A stretch of 64,000 nt of DNA from DATLGB01 sp038232275. GTDB lineage: Bacteria > Actinomycetota > Thermoleophilia > Solirubrobacterales > Solirubrobacteraceae. The stretch spans positions 1-64,000 of the forward strand of contig JBBSIC010000011.1 of NCBI GenBank assembly GCA_038232275.1, written 5' to 3'. Shown piece by piece: positions 63,734 through 64,000 of the stretch (position 1 is its first letter; each line of letters starts with the position of its first letter). The notes below the pieces were generated by a model. The model was given only the letters and a program-made list of their open reading frames with translations, had not been told where the DNA came from and did no database searches. A program made the position numbers and the translations under genes.

Positions 63734-64000
63734 CCGCCACGACGATCCTCATGCTCTCGGTCGACGAGGCGCCGATGCTCGCCCACTCGCTGCCCGCGGC
63801 CGCGCTGCAGCCCGACGCCGACGTGGTCGTGATCGACAACGGCTGCACGGACGGGACCGCCGTGCTCGCCCACGAGCACGGCGCGCGGCTCGTGCGCATC
63901 CCCTGTCGGGTCTCCTACGCCGCCGCGATGAACGTCGGCCTTGCGGATGTTGTGGCGCCCGCAGTCCTGATCCTCAACGCCGACTGCTTCCTGGACCCGG
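63730..64000 (+). CDS. Family 2 glycosyltransferase, 3' end outside the window
   Basis: Only the first 90 codons are present. TTILMLSVDEAPMLAHSL, VVVIDNGCTDGT and ILNADCFLDP carry the GT-A nucleotide and metal motifs. GTG at 63730 overlaps the previous stop. It continues the polysaccharide locus. Confidence 0.88.
   Translation, partial: MTATTILMLSVDEAPMLAHSLPAAALQPDADVVVIDNGCTDGTAVLAHEHGARLVRIPCRVSYAAAMNVGLADVVAPAVLILNADCFLDP

Overview
The window reads as chromosome of a very high-GC actinobacterium. The mix of gene families (LigD-type polymerase and ligase modules, GpgS, a propionyl-CoA/methylmalonyl-CoA set, SelA/SelB, frequent GTG/TTG starts, leaderless promoters) fits the Thermoleophilia/Solirubrobacterales best. 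This placement is an inference from gene content, because no rRNA gene is present.

Layout. 1-960 is decayed sequence plus a tRNA-Phe(GAA). 986-8039 (minus strand) is the most unusual region: a translationally coupled operon that looks like an undescribed RiPP-type system. It has a 62-residue coupled ORF, three paralogous precursor-like peptides (7645-7854, 7436-7636, 4606-4806), a membrane M50 peptidase with an N-terminal PqqD-like region and a Thr/Ala/Pro tail, a secreted Cys-containing protein with a similar tail, and a broken lipoprotein gene. A 2.6-kb transposon (4823-7435) with inverted ends and a CTAG target duplication sits exactly at the stop codon of the second peptide. It carries a zinc-ribbon gene, a DDE transposase and a DUF3800 gene.

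8.1-33 kb is mostly housekeeping and metabolic: a Clp-N/HTH protein, lipoprotein, M23 peptidase, MrfA-like helicase, GpgS/GpsA/glycerate kinase, LigD-like polymerase and a separate ATP-dependent ligase, a TetR/methyltransferase pair with two palindromic operators, DtxR, P450, SucCD, acyl-CoA carboxylase alpha chain, CysH and sulfite reductase. 33-39.5 kb holds a frameshifted YncE/phosphoesterase gene, PccB and the large methylmalonyl-CoA mutase-type subunit. Together with the alpha chain these suggest propionyl-CoA to succinyl-CoA flux feeding SucCD. 39.5-45.9 kb has selA and selB separated by a two-kinase/one-regulator operon whose kinases both look degenerate. 45.9-48.7 kb holds a cupredoxin/membrane-protein operon, a ferritin and a 59-residue Cys/Lys-rich protein.

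48.8-64 kb is a surface-polysaccharide locus: an intein-containing UDP-glucuronate decarboxylase, a phosphoglycosyl transferase, several glycosyltransferases, two methyltransferases, a Wzm/Wzt-type ABC exporter with a small coiled-coil partner, and a WecG-family transferase. Dodecin and FHA genes interrupt it.

Several divergent gene pairs have overlapping or abutting -10 boxes placed 6-7 nt before the start codon, which points to widespread leaderless transcription. Single-base frameshifts, often in homopolymers, affect at least three genes. True decay and assembly error cannot be told apart from the sequence alone.
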